From NCBI GenBank assembly GCA_022495995.1, contig JAFEMH010002077.1, positions 124,001 to 188,000 of the forward strand: a stretch of DNA of 64,000 bases, given 5' to 3'. The notes beneath the pieces are model-generated. The model searched no databases, was not told where the DNA came from, and worked only from the letters and a program-made list of their open reading frames with translations. Source of the stretch: Adenophora triphylla var. japonica (lineage: Eukaryota > Streptophyta > Magnoliopsida > Asterales > Campanulaceae). A program made the translations under genes and the position numbers. Positions 9,917-21,510 of this stretch are shown here, one piece after another. Positions within the stretch are counted from its first letter, which is position 1. The number at the start of each line of letters is the position of its first letter.

Positions 9917-12621
9917 ATGGCGGAAGGATCTCGAAGGAATCGTCGACAACGTAGTCAAGAAGTGGTCGAGCAACGGATGGAGCTCCAAAGAAATTGGATC
10001 TCGTTTGTTCCATCTTCGAAGAATCCGGATGTCTTGTATCCAAATCCGGAGGTGCACAATCGTCGTTCTAGGAACGTCGGGGAGGTAAGAAATCCGTTCC
10101 GTTTTGATTCCCTGCTCGAATTTTTGAATGCTAGAACTAGGTTTTAGTTTTTCGCATTTTTGAATTTTTGTTATTTTTTATGCCTTTTGTGAAATTCTTG
10201 ATGAATTGTTGAAAATGGACATGTAAAAATTGTGGGTATGTGTATTTTGTGCAGAAATGTGTAGATTAGCTTTTATTTGTGAAAATAAAGTGCCTCTCTA
10301 ATGAAATGCATGCTTTGGTGTTTTGTACCTAATGCTATTTATGTATGTACATTATGAGAAAAGTTTGTCGTGTAGTGACAAATTTTGTGAAAAAAATGTG
10401 ACATGTGCCGTATTTTGTGACGGGTTTTGTCTGAAAGTGTGTGCCGTGTAGGGACGGATTTTTGTTATGCAGTGTGTGCCGTGTTTTTGGGTGACGGACT
10501 TTGTGGGGAAAATATGTGCAATATGTGCCGTGTTTCGTGACGGTTTATTTTTTGAAAATGTGTCGTGTAGTGCTTGATCCCTCTGTTGAGAAAATCTGTA
10601 CAGTGTGTGCCGTGTTTTGTGACGGACTGCATGGAAAAAATTATGTATAATGCATGTCATTGTTTTGAGTTGCATGTAAAAAGTATGTGCAATGTGTGCC
10701 GTGTTTCGTGACGGGTTATATGTATGCTTTGATTTTCTTTTGCATTAAGTACTGCGAATGACGTACCTTTGCTGTGTTTACCTGCAGGATGTGGGGCTCA
10801 TGGCTGGGAAGGCCAAGAGGATGAAGACTCGGGGGTCGCTCGAGGCTGTTGTTGAGTTGTGGCATCGGATGCCTGATATTTCTGTGGATGGTAGGCCGAG
10901 TCCCAGGAGGCTGGTCTACGCTTCTGGCTTGGGGGTGTTCGTAGAGAACCTGGCCGGGGTCTCTGACACGAGGAAGAACAAGAGCGTCTTCCTTGGCCTT
11001 TCTGAGTATTGGTGGGATACCACCCACACCTTCCATCTGAGCTGGGGAGAGGTGACAGTGACGCCTACCGACTTTGCTGCGATTACCGGGCTTTCCTTCA
11101 AAGGAGGGCCGGTGCGGTGGCGAGATATGATTGCCGATGATGTGTTGACCGAGCTGCTGGGCTTTGAGCCTCGTCCTCGCAGGGGCCTGGGCATGTTATA
11201 TAGCGATGTGGAGCTGAGGATCACGGCCAGTATCGGGGCCTATGTTTGGGGTACCGCCAGTGACGGCGGAGCACCGGCGCGCTCCTTTTTGTGGTTTGCA
11301 CTTTCCGAGACTTTGTTCTCGAACCACGCGATCCGCGGCTCCTTTCGCTCGTTGGAGAGCTTGATTGATCCGGGAGAGGGTCTGTGACATTGCTTGGGGC
11401 GAGGCGGGCTTGGCCGAGCTCTACTTTTCTTTGGACCGGTTTAGCCGGGGTGTGGCCAGTTCATTGGCCTGTTTTGACTTTGCTTTGGAGGTATGAGTTT
11501 ATTGCTGTTTTTGATTTAGCAACTTGTCGTTTCTCCATTTTCTTTTGCACTGAGCCTTTTCTGTTTTTGTCACAGGTGTGGTTTTACGAGATTTTTCAGT
11601 GCTTCCCGTGGGATAGAGATCCGGGCCGTAGCCGCGTATCCCGCTGCTATGCCGGGCCGGGCTCGTACGGCGAGGAAGAGGAGGACCAGCAGAGGGAAGC
11701 TCACCATCGCCTACGGGGATGTGCATGAGCGCCCTGGAGAGAGGTAGCCCTGAGGGGTTTATTTTGTTCCCGTGGGCTCGGTGATGAGGTCTGATGAGTT
11801 CGAGGGGGCTCCCCGAGGTGACAAAGCAGCGGAAGATGTTGCGGGGCCCGACTTGCGACGTCATGTACCTGGGAGCGGGTCTTCTCGGGCAAAGATGGCC
11901 TGTGTGTGCTTCCCGTGGCTCCGAGGGACCCTCCTTTTGGGATGCTTGATTCCCGAGATATGGATGCGCTGGATTTTGAGAGGTACCTTGGCGGTGTGGG
12001 TGCCGAGGAGTTTATTTTGTATGGAGAGGAGTATGGGGCCTTCGTGAGGAGGAAGCTGAGGACGCCGCAGTATTGGCGAGGAGAGAGAGGATGGCCCGCA
12101 GTTCCCCTGCAGGTTCCGATGCCGGGGCCGGATTTCACGTATGTCCGTGGGGACGGATCGAGGAGGAGGGTGTCTCGTACCCGCTTCCCCGAGCAGTGCT
12201 CCCGCCGCATACCGAGCGGATCCCGATAGATCGGTGAGTGTGCCGACTCTTTTCCATCTTGGCATCCTTTCGTATTTTTCTCTTTTTGTTGTTGAGTATA
12301 ACCGTATTGCCGAGCGTTTCCTTGGCCGCTTGCTTGTGCAGTCCCGGGAGAGCCTATGATATGCCGACTCGCCGTTATGTGGCGACGAGGTCGTTTGCGA
12401 AGAAGATGGCGTCGAAGCCGTCTTGCCGGTCTTCCCGACGCGTGCCGGCGTACGAGCCTATGCCTTCGAGGCATTCTCAGACGTTCCTCCACCGAGAGCC
12501 GAGCCGGAGCCACAGCAGAGGGACCTTCGAGGGGCGGCATAGCAATGGATGCCGGACATCTTCGGGAGCTCCGAGGCAGCAGCCCTTTTATCGCTTCTTC
12601 CCTCGCAGGATGCACAGGTGA
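9917..12621 (+). pseudogene. Antisense gene 1 of element B: spliced plant mobile domain (PMD) gene, frameshifted
   Basis: Lies opposite to the element's own genes, between integrase and 3' LTR. Exon 1 is 9917-10084 (MAEGSRRNRRQRSQ..., basic), ending GAG|GTAAGA. Intron 1 is 10085-10787 (CTGCAG acceptor), phase 0. Exon 2 from 10788 encodes a PMD segment: YWWDTTHTFHLSWGEVT then PTDFAAITGLSFKGGPV. One base is off near 11380; the shifted frame continues AWGEAGLAELYFSLDRFSRG to a donor at 11490|11491. Exon 3 starts at 11576 after TCACAG with VWFYEIFQCFP, as expected for PMD, and has further shifts. A last intron is 12234-12341. PMD proteins (MAIN/MAIL1 relatives) act in plant nuclear silencing and genome stability, and PMD copies are known inside plant transposons. 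That this is a captured or co-evolving passenger gene is inference. End position is uncertain. Confidence 0.75.
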
Positions 12622-13142
12622 GGGTTCGTCGAGCCTTCTTTCTTTGATCCTTTCGCCGGATTTGATCCTTCGAGTACTTTGAGTACCAGCCTCCGAGGGG
12701 CTCGCATTCTCGATGACGAGGACGTGACGGCGAGTTCACCGGATGCCCGACTTCTCTCGGAGGACCTCGCGAGGATGATGATGCCGAGGAGTCTCGATTA
12801 GTATTCATTTGCTTTCCCTCTTTTCATATCTTCTCTTTTTTTTTTTGTTTAGCAACAGTACATTTGATGGGTACTGTAATAAAACACTTGTATTTGCATG
12901 GCAAACAAAGATTTTATTTTAAGATGTAATGTCATTTTTGTGATTCCCGGGAATTGTCCTAGAAATTGTTGCTAGTATTTTTTTATTTTGTGCATGCCAC
13001 GTGAGCCGAGAGTGCGTTTGTGGGTAGTGTATGTTTGCCGGAATGGCTTTGGCCGTTGTTTGGGCGCTTTGGAGCAAGGTCCCGCCGAGGACAAAGTGGT
13101 TGTTGTACCGTTTGTCGGGGAAATGGGTCATGGTTGCAAGGA
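12622..13142 (+). other. Spacer after antisense gene 1, element B
   Basis: About 520 bp. The first 170 bp may still be degenerate coding sequence or 3' UTR of antisense gene 1 (Arg/Ser-rich in every frame). From 12830 it is T-rich, with a possible plant polyadenylation region (AATAAAAC at 12871). I see no further gene in it. Confidence 0.4.
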
Positions 13143-13186
13143 GGTCCGTACGGACATACTTAGCATGCAAAGAGGTCCGTACGGAC
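13143..13186 (+). promoter_or_regulatory. Palindrome pair upstream of antisense gene 2 (element B)
   Basis: GGTCCGTACGGACA (one change from the palindrome) at 13143-13156 and a perfect GGTCCGTACGGACC at 13173-13186, starts 30 bp apart. The second has the flank CATGCAAAGA, as in the LTR copy at 7429-7437. A TATA-like GATAAATG begins 21 bp after it (13208), the same gap as between palindrome and TATA box in the LTR. The ATG of the next gene is at 13308. Confidence 0.6.
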
Positions 13187-13307
13187 CAACCTTGCTTTTG
13201 GGAAGGAGATAAATGCTTTCCAAAGTTCCGGGTTCTTCCTCATTTCCCCATTTGCAGCCATTTTCGAGCTTTCTTCCCCATTTTCTCTAGGAACCTCCAT
13301 TTTTGCC

Positions 13308-14830
13308 ATGGATTCTTCGTACGTTCCTAGAATTTTGCCGAGGCTTTCGCAGAGAGGCAAGCACACTTCCTTGAGCAACAAAACGTGGATGCGGCGCCGT
13401 ATGAGGCATCGTAGACGGACTTTTGAGGTAAGGTTTCGTCTTTGCTCGATTTGGTCTTTTAAGGAGTCGGGTTCCCGATTGGGATTTGTTGCGGCCGCCG
13501 CGAAGTTCGGGATGTTAGGAGGCATGTGTATTGTTTCTCCTACAATGAAATGGTGCCCACTTTTGAGGATTTTCGGGCTTTGATTGGAGGACCTGAGGTG
13601 GAGGCCATCTCGCTTCCTTTGATTGGTGGTCTTTGCGGTGAGCGTGAAGCTTGCGTGCTTTCTTCGGACTTCGTTAGTAGAAGTGCAGGCATGATCCTTG
13701 ATTCGGGTCATATTGACATTTCGAGCCGCCTGAGCGGTTCATGGCCGATGATGAGAGTGATGTCTCTTGGGACGCATTTGCCTTGTGCGTGATGGCGACG
13801 CTTTTCATGGTCGCCTCCTTGGCATTTGCGATGGTGCTTTGCTAGATGTGGTTGGGCACTGCAGAGCCGGAGAGGATATTGTCCCGTTGGTGCTGGGGGA
13901 GACTCTTCATGGTATCGACCGTCTGGCGACTGGGGATCATTTCATGAGAGGGGGAAGCCCCGCTTTGCTCACCTTGTGGCTGCGAGAGAGACTTCAGGCC
14001 ATGCCCGAGGCTCCGACGTCGTTTAGTCCGTGGTCATTTGCTCAGCGACCTCTTGCGTTGGATATGGATCAGTCCGCCTGGGAGAGATGGATGGCACAGC
14101 TTGGTACGCATCAGATCCGCTGGTGGGTTCCTCACTGGAGGATGAGACTAGGAGGGTCTTTCAGAAGGGTCCTATGTCGTCGAGTTCCGTGTTTGTCTTG
14201 GTCCTCCTTCTATATTCCGTCGCTTGTTTCCGGCGCTTTGGGATGAAGCAGAGCCTTTGTTGGGCCGGGATGACCTTGCTACCGCGGAGATAGTTCCTCT
14301 TTGTATGGCGCCTTCAGTGCCTTCTTGTATTTTCTCGAGGGTATGGAAGTATTCCGCTTTCCCTCCCGCGGTACTCCTTAGACGTCTGGGAGTGTTGTAT
14401 TGACGACTCGCACTCCGGCCCGGTATGAGCAACAGTGTCAAGGCGGTCCCAAGTGGCCTTGGAGAGCGTGCGTGTAGCGATTCTGGGACCCGGTTGCCGT
14501 AGTAGCTATTGCCTTAGGAGTGCCGAAGCCCTCGGTCCGACCCTCGATGTGACGGGAGACACTTTGTTTGACTACGAGACTAGAGTTGACCGACCGACAG
14601 GAGAGGTCCTCTTTGCGTGCACTCGCAGGAGGAGATCCGAGCCGAAGCACGGGCGAATGAAGCCCCGAGAGCTACCGGATTGTTTGACTCTACGGGAGGA
14701 CCCCTGATCTCGGACTGAGAGACGCAGAGTTGGTTCACGTGGAGCGAAAGAAGACTCGCCGTGGACGAGGGAAGAAAGGAAAGAATGGCGAGGGGACAAG
14801 CGCAGATGGCGCGGAATGACCTCCTAGGTA
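13308..14830 (+). pseudogene. Antisense gene 2 of element B: degenerate plant transposon-associated gene (DUF7745/PMD-like)
   Basis: Starts MDSSYVPRILPRLSQ at 13308 in the context CCATTTTTGCCATGG, nearly the same as the leader of antisense gene 1. Exon 1 probably ends at a GAG|GTAAGG donor (13427/13428). Later frames give MVPTFEDFRALIGGP (13550-13600), WDAFALCVMATLFMVASL (about 13770) and IVPLVLGETLHGIDRL followed by LLTLWLRERL (13880-13995). This order recalls a family of plant proteins found in retrotransposons (from memory, annotated DUF7745). The end is Arg/Lys-rich. Many frameshifts and stops; family identity is moderate, and relationship to antisense gene 1 beyond the 5' end is not clear. 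Confidence 0.5.
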
Positions 14831-15582
14831 TCCATTCATTGCATTTGCAAACACATTATTTGTTAAATGTATTAAGCTGTCTTTTAGCATGTTGTGAACT
14901 TGAGAGTAGACCGTGCTTGAACTCATCAAGAAATGTTGTAACCGTTAGTGATTTGTGATTTACTTTTAAAGCTTTGTCGAGACGCAAGATCTCTTGTTTG
15001 CCTTTGTTTCTTTTGTGCACCTTGTCGGCGTCCATCTTTGGACTTTTCTGTTGCATTTGTGGGCTGAAGCGGCCATGACGGCAATCCCCTTTGCTGAGGC
15101 TTTGTGCTTGACTGAGAGGTTGAATGATCCCCTGACAAGTCGTTTTGACGGTCTTTTTCGTAGCTTCCTTGCCTCTTGTTGGCGTCGGGCTCTTGACCTC
15201 TTTTTGTAGCTTCTGCTTGAGCTTCTTTTATTTTTTGTTTTTTTTTTTTTGTGAGCCCTTGCTCGAGCTCCTTTTTTTGTGAGCCCTTGCTCGAGCTCTC
15301 TTTTTTTTTGTTGAAGCGCGTGAAGGCAAAGACAAGCCCCTGGCTTGGAAGCGCATATGAGCCGCCGTTTGATGCCGAGTGACCCTCGGATGTCCTTTGA
15401 TGTTGCCGCCGTCGTTTGACTTGGTCAAGGTGACTGTTGGGGCGTGTTCTTGAAAAGTGCGTAGCTTGATGGAGGTCTTGATTGACATTCAAACTTTTGA
15501 CTTTTTGTGTATTTTTAGACCGGACCAATTAAGGTTGCCTACGTTCCCCTGACTAGAGGGCTCAGTCTCGCGTAGTTCGACA
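14831..15582 (-). other. Spacer between antisense gene 2 and integrase, element B
   Basis: Non-coding for the element. It includes a tandem duplication of GTGAGCCCTTGCTCGAGCTC separated by T runs (15250-15300). The repetitive Lys-rich minus-strand frame here is low-complexity and probably not a gene. Just 3' of the integrase stop lies a CTACG...CGTAG motif (15539-15576) inside a block GACCGGACCA...TGCCTACGTTCCCC, repeated in element D at 36362-36426. Confidence 0.5.
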
Positions 15583-16723
15583 CTACATGGAGTGCCAAGA
15601 GATGCACAGCTTGTTCTTCTTTAGGCGAAGTATCTCGCGAAGTTTGCTTCCGTTGACCGGATTCAAGAAGGGATTGCCGTCTAGGTCTGTCGCCTTCATG
15701 GCGCCTCCGGAGAAGATCTTTTGAACCACGAAAGGGCCGATCCATGTGGGTTCCCATTTTCCCAAATGGGTTGGTTCGAGTGGGAGGCTTTTCTTTGAGT
15801 ACAAGGTCGCCTTCCCGATGTCTCGGGATTTGACTTTCTTGTCGAAAGCTCTAGCCATCCCGCTTTGATAGGCTCGGACGTGTTCCATGGCCTTTAGTCG
15901 TCGCTCGTCTAGCGTGAGCCAATTCGTCGTGTCGGCCGAGCCATTCGACTTCGTTGATGTCATTTTCCAGCAGACTCTGGAGTGAGGGAATTTCCAATTC
16001 AATGGGAAGGACTCGCTTCCATCCCGTATGTCGTGGCGAATGGGGTTTCTCCCGTGGTCGTTCGACTGATGTGCGGTAGCCCCAAAGTGCAAGGTGCAGC
16101 CTTCTCGGGCCAATCTCGTCCTCGGGTGGTCATTTTTCGGATGATCCGTTCGAGGGTTTTGTTTGCCGCTTCCACGGCGCCGTTTGTTTGTGGCCGGTAG
16201 GGAGAAGATTTGTGGCGTGTGATCTTGAATTCAGCCAGCCTCTGAATTCCCCTTCGAAGTGTGAACCATTGTCTCGATATGATCTCATTTGGGATGCCGT
16301 ATCGGCAGATGATGTTTTCCTTGAGGAAATGCGCGACCTTCTTGGAGGTGAGTACCTTGTAGGACTTGGCTTCGACCCATTTGGTGAAGTAGTCGATGGC
16401 TACTAAGATGAACTCGTGACCGTTGCCGCTCGGCGGAGCAATTTTCCCGATGACGTCAATTCCCAAGTGGCAAATGGCCGGTGTAGTCATGCAAGAGAGA
16501 TCGTGGGGAGGTAGATGATTGAGGTTGGAGAACCGTTGGCACTTGTCGCAGCCTTCGGACAAAGTGGATGCACCGCTCCATGGAGATCCAAGAGTAGCCC
16601 ATCCCGAGAATGATTTGCATCGTGGCTCGGGCGTTCATGTGGGGACCGCAAGCCCCATTGTGGACTTCTGTTCATGAACTTGTTTGCTTCTTCTTGGCCG
16701 ATGCAACAGTAGGAGTGGCCCAT
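15583..16723 (-). pseudogene. Integrase of element B, broken
   Basis: Minus strand in two main frames. The zinc-binding region survives in part (CDKCQRFSNLNHLPPHDLS). The core has GIDVIGKIAPPSGNGHEF (first catalytic Asp) and AIDYFTKWVEAKSY. The second catalytic Asp is lost (IISRQWFTL where IISDNGxxF is usual). PYRPQTNGAVEAANKTL keeps the catalytic Glu. After a frameshift near 16020-16110 the C-terminal part is LGKWEPTWIGPFVVQKIFSGGA. Integrase would insert the cDNA into the genome; this copy cannot. Confidence 0.85.
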
Positions 16724-16901
16724 TGTAGCGTTTCTTGTATAGCTTGTCCCCGAGGATGACGAAGTGAGAGGCGAGGCATTTTAGGGCCATGATGCTTTTG
16801 GTTTTGACCCCTTCGTGTGTGGGTCTTCCTTGTTCATGAAGGTGGTTTCCCGTTCTTGAGGTATTGGAAGATCCGGGTTATACCATGGCTCATTGATGGG
16901 C

Positions 16902-18901
16902 TTAGGTTCTCCGGTTCGATCTCACAACAAGAGGCGTGAATTTCCTTTCGTCCGACTTTGAAGGGTTTGATTGCTTTTCCTTCAGTGGATTTCCACAAGG
17001 GAAGCCAAGGTGGCTAAGGCATCCGCAAACCCGTTTCGGTCTCTTGGCAAGTAGTGGAAGGTGACCTCTTCGAATTGTGTGATGAGGTCTTCCATGCGGG
17101 CATGGTATTTTTGCAAGCCCGGGTCTATGGTTTTCCACTTGTTGGAGACTTGGTTGATGATCAAGGCCGAGTCCCCATAAACTTCGAGTTTCGGACATTC
17201 CTCTCGAGTGCGGCTTGTAGTCCTAAGAAATAAGCAGGCTTCATATTCGGCGCATTGTCAAGTTACCTCGAAATTGAGCTTTATAGCAATTGGGGTGTGC
17301 TCGTCCCTGGGATCTACCAAGAGCATACCGATGCCGTTTCCTTTTTGTTGGCCGCTCCGTCGAAGAACAAGCTTGCCATCGATTTTCGCCTTCGATTGCG
17401 AAGATTCCCTCGTCCGGAAATTGTGGTTCGGGGCCTCGAGCCTCGTCGGCTGGGAAATCGCCCGCTTGTTCACCATGGCCCGTCCCTTGATTGACTTTTG
17501 GTTCACGTACTTGATGTCGAATTCTGCTAGGAAGAAAGACCATTTGGCGAGCCTCATTGACAGAGATGGTTTGTCGAAGAGGTACTTGACCGGGTCCATT
17601 TTGGAAACCAAGTGTACCGTGTGCGACCGCATGTAGTGCCGTAGTTTCCGACAACCCATACCAGAGCCGCGCAGGTTTTCTCGAGGGCCGAGTAATTGAG
17701 TTCGCCGCCTTGAAACTTTCGGGACCGACGAAGTAGATGGCGTTTTCGACCCGTGACTCCTTCTTTTCTTGACAGAGCATGGCTCCAACTGCGGTGTCGG
17801 TCACAGTTAGGTATAGCAACAGTGGCTTTTCCTCGTGGGGAGGACAGAGAATCGGAGGACTCACAAGGTATGCTTTTATTTTCTCAAAGGCATCTTGGCA
17901 TACTGAGTACCATTCAATGTCGGCGTTCTTCTTCATCGCTTGAAGATTGGCTCGCACATAGAGGTCAATTGGTTGACGGCGGCCGATATACCGTAGGCGG
18001 CCCATGAAGCTTTTCACCTCTGTCTGAGTTTGCGGTGGTCTCATTTCGATGATGGCCTTGATCTTTTGAGGATCAACCTCGATGCCTCTCTCGGTGACCA
18101 TGTATCCTAAGACCTTGCCTCGGATAACCCCAAATGTGCATTTGGCGGGGTTTAGCCTCATTGAGTGTTTTCGGAGGCAATTGAAGAATTTTCTCAGTCT
18201 CGCGAGGTGTTGTCCATCCGATCCCTTTGAGTGGATGATCATGTCATCGACGTACACTTCGATCTCTTTGTGGATCATATCGTGGAAGAGGGAGGTTGCT
18301 GCCCATTGGTAGGTAGCCCCAAAGTTCTTTAGTCCGAACGGCATTACCGTATAGCGTAGGTTCCCCTGTGGTTGTGAAGGCCGTCTTTTCTTGGTCTTCT
18401 TCGGCCATCTTGATTTGATTGTAGCCGGCAAAACCGTCCACGAAGGACTTGACTTCGAAATTGGTCAGAAGTGTCTACCAACATGTCGATGTTGGGTAGT
18501 GGAAAATCGTCCTTGGGACTTGCTTTGTTGAGATCTCTAAGTCCACGCAACAACAGTACTTTTCCATTGGCCTTGGTGACCGTGACGATATTGGAGAGCC
18601 ATGTGGGGTACTCGATCACCCCGATGAAGCCGACGCGGAGCATTTTTTCGATCTCTTCTTTGACTTGTAAAGACCATTCCGGCTTGATTCGGCGTAGCTT
18701 TTGCTTGATGGGCTTAGCCTCTGGATTCAAGGGAATCCGGTGTTCTACAATGTTAGGATCTAATCCGGGCATGTCTCGGTAAGACCAAGCGAACACGTCC
18801 ACAAATTCTTTGAGCAAAGGCGCCAATGCGTCTTGCTCTGTGCCGGTGAAGAAACTTCCGATTTGCGTCTCTTTTGGCTCTTCGCCAGCTCCCAAATTCA
18901 C
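16902..18901 (-). pseudogene. Reverse transcriptase - RNase H - second RNase H region of element B, broken
   Basis: From 18901: EFVDVFAWSYRDMPGLDP and the RT fingers (KQKLRRIKPEW, YPTWLSNIVTVTKANGK), then frameshifts near 18470 and 18430. The palm has VMPFGLKNFGATYQ and an intact YVDDMIIHSK at about 18250. The connection and RT-linked RNase H (FMGRLRYIGRR, DTAVGAMLCQEKKES) shift frame near 17700. A second, plant-type RNase H follows in pieces (GNGIGMLLVDPRDEHTP at about 17320, then INQVSNKWKTIDPGLQKY at 17150 and a DRNGFADALATLASL end). The dual RNase H is diagnostic for Tat elements. Confidence 0.88.
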
Positions 18902-18956
18902 TTTGGTTAAAACCTCCTCGGCGGCTTGGGCCCGGTTTTCTCTCGTTTGACAACAT

Positions 18957-19566
18957 GCTTAAAGATGTGCTTAATGTATTGTTCGTTTAATGTGTCTCGC
19001 TTCTTTATCAAGTGAATCGTTATTAACCTGTTTGTGTGTTAGTTAATTTATCGGTTGTTAAAGATGCAATGAGAGGATACTCGGAAAGATCGAAGCATTC
19101 ATTAAGAGCATACGGGAATACATTATTGGCAATGAGTTCGTAATCTTCGGCGTGAGGCCATCGGATGACTCGAGAGACTCAAATTCAAAGATAATGGACT
19201 CGGGATGAGTTTTGACACTAGACTCTAGGACTCGAGGGTCGAGACCAAGTTGTTCGATCATGTCCTTTTTCTTTGGCGGTGGGTCCGGAGAAGGTGGCCC
19301 GATTATTGAGTGGCAATGAGCTTGATAGGAGATGGGGCTTGAAGGGCTTTATGTCACCATTCCCAATCATTGCTATCACAGAGTTATCGAAACAAAATCG
19401 ATTAGATCGGCATCTCGATTTCTTCTTTGAAGAGCAGGTGGAGCAGTGGCTCGTTCCAAGCATCGTCTGCGGAGGCTTTTGCTTTTGTCTTGGGCATTAC
19501 TAGCTCGAATACAGACTCGTCCCGCTTGTTGAAGGCAGGAGTATTGACAGAGAGTTTTTCGAGTTC
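18957..19566 (-). other. Region between protease and RT, element B
   Basis: About 600 bp without a recognisable domain. In Ogre-type elements an intron sits between protease and RT; I cannot define splice sites here. Its frames are short and unlike any family I know. Confidence 0.35.
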
Positions 19567-20640
19567 TTACGCCCAAGAGGGAGTTTTCCCGAACCAAAAT
19601 TCATTGTGAATAGTGGTGGTCGTGGATCCGCAGAGGCGGTGTGTCGAGAAATGCTCTTCGGACGGGATTTGGCTTGAGGCCTCGAATCTTGCCGAGGTTC
19701 TGCTGGAGCTTTTCCATGGTTGTCGGCCGGCTTTGTTTGGCGCCGATCGGCTCTGTTCCCTTTCTGGATCTTCTTCCAAGTTGCCGGCCTTCTTTGTGAA
19801 GTACTTGGTCATGTCGAAGCTATAAGGACGAAGATCGGAGATTGCGTGCAAGCCTCTTTTGTTATCTGCGGAGCATTTTCGTGCAGCTCGCTTGTCCTCC
19901 GCAATGTGTTCGGGAGTAGGAGAGTATCCAAGGCCGTGCAGGGTATTCTGTTCTTTGATATTGATGATCGGTTGGTTGCCACGATGGCGTTTTCCCAAAC
20001 CGAGCCCCGGGATGTAGTTCATGTGCTTCATCATTTTCATCGGGGGAGGGATCTTGTCCCAAATCAAAGGCAGGTCTATGTGGCACACTTGGGCCTTTGG
20101 GCTCTCGATGGTGAACCCTGTTAGCATCATGCCATCATCGTCGGGTTTGATCTCTAAGACCGGGACGCCGTTTGTGTCGGTCCTTTCGGTGACTACGCTA
20201 TCACCGTAGATGATGGTTAGATCTGTTCCTTGGACGAACTTTACGCACTGATGGAGAGTGGATGCCACCCCATTGATCCGGGTGTAGCCAGGCGTCCCAA
20301 AATGGCGTGAATGTGATCGGGATGTCGATGACTTGGAAATCCGTTGGGACCATTTGTTTTCCGAACCACAAGTCCAAGGTGGCTATTCCCAAGCCGGGCG
20401 GGATATTGAGTCGTATGCCTTGATTGCACGAGTCGAGGGCTTTAGATCGGTGCTTTGATCCCTAGCAAATCCATCATTTTGGTGGAAGGACGTTCATGGA
20501 TGATCCCCCATCTACCAAAACCCGTGGGAGACGACGCTCGTCCGGTTGAGCTGTTATGTAGAGAGGCTCATTGTGGTCGGCCCCAAATTTTGGAAGGTCG
20601 AGCTCGTGAAAGTGATGATATTGCTTTGTAATTAACATTG
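19567..20640 (-). pseudogene. Protease with G-patch-like segment, element B
   Basis: The active site VLVDGGSSMNVLP can be read at about 20480-20520. Then come LDLWFGKQMVPTDFQVIDIP (about 20340) and, after a frameshift near 20260, MASTLHQCVKFVQG. These match the protease of element A in order. Further on is PGLGLGKRHRGN...LHGLGYSP (about 19900-20010), a Gly-rich G-patch-like motif, known C-terminal to some retroviral and plant retroelement proteases. Two frames are needed, so no intact enzyme. Confidence 0.75.
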
Positions 20641-20959
20641 CCAATCATCGGCCGCTTCATCGGGTGTTCTTGTGATGGGAACCATGGTGCAGGCCGAGCT
20701 TTCTTCCAACTTGAGCTTGTGCGGGTAAGATGAAGTGAGTAAGGACCAGAGTGAGATGTTAGCTGAGTGCGCTTGGCGTGTTAAGACAAGATCTTGACCT
20801 TTGGGTCCAAGGTTTCGGCTTCTTTGGCGTAGGGCCCCTTTTCGGTTCGTGGCTTAGGTATGGCTGGCCTTTTGTGCGTCCGTGGAGGATTGGCTGGGAT
20901 TTGGCCGAACGTGTCGAACGTTCACTTCTGGACTTATGGTTTTGCTTGTCTCTCCTATT

Positions 20960-21510
20960 TACGTAGTGGGAGGACCCGATTGGCGTAAGGCCGGGCTGCG
21001 CATTTCAATTCGTTCACCTTTGTCATGTCTTTTCTTTGAAGCATCAATAGTGGCTTTGAGATCTTCCCAAGACAGGGGTTGGATTATACGAACCTTCGGG
21101 CCTTCGGTGGCGGTGCGGCTTCGTCCCAGTGATCATGGAGCGAGACATTGCCATGGCCTTGTGCGAGCTAGACTTCTTTGGAGTAGATGACATAGTAGTC
21201 AAACTTTCCTGAGGGTTCTCAAGGGTTCCAGTGGGATCACCGGATTCATACCTCTTCTTTTAGTTTTGTTGAGAAGATGGCTTCTTCTTTCTTCGAGGAC
21301 GGCCCTCGTTCATTTCATCCCCGGAATTCCATTTCCGAGACAAGCACCGCAATCGCACGTCCCACCCGAATGTGTTCCGTTGTTGGCGGTGGTACCGGGA
21401 CCTCGGGAGGCTGAATGGGCAAGCCTTCCTCGGAAGGTCTTGTGGCCTTACGTCATAAGCGTATGGCTCGTATGAGGGTAACGAGTTGACCTCAGGAGAC
21501 AATGAGAGCG
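20960..21510 (-). pseudogene. gag remnant of element B
   Basis: A fragment reading IIQPLSWEDLKATIDASK on the minus strand (about 21040-21090) matches MKDLKAT in the gag of A. A Pro/Tyr-rich piece (SLPSYEPYAYDVRPQDLP) lies upstream at about 21400-21490. The conserved gag core and the zinc knuckle are not found before the protease at 20640. In A the distance from DLKAT to the protease active site is about 1.8 kb, here about 0.55 kb, so some 1.2 kb of gag seems deleted. Confidence 0.5.

Noticed and set aside
14926..15528. 200-residue Lys/Gln-rich minus-strand frame
   Set aside because: Low-complexity product of poly-T tracts and a short duplication; no known domain.
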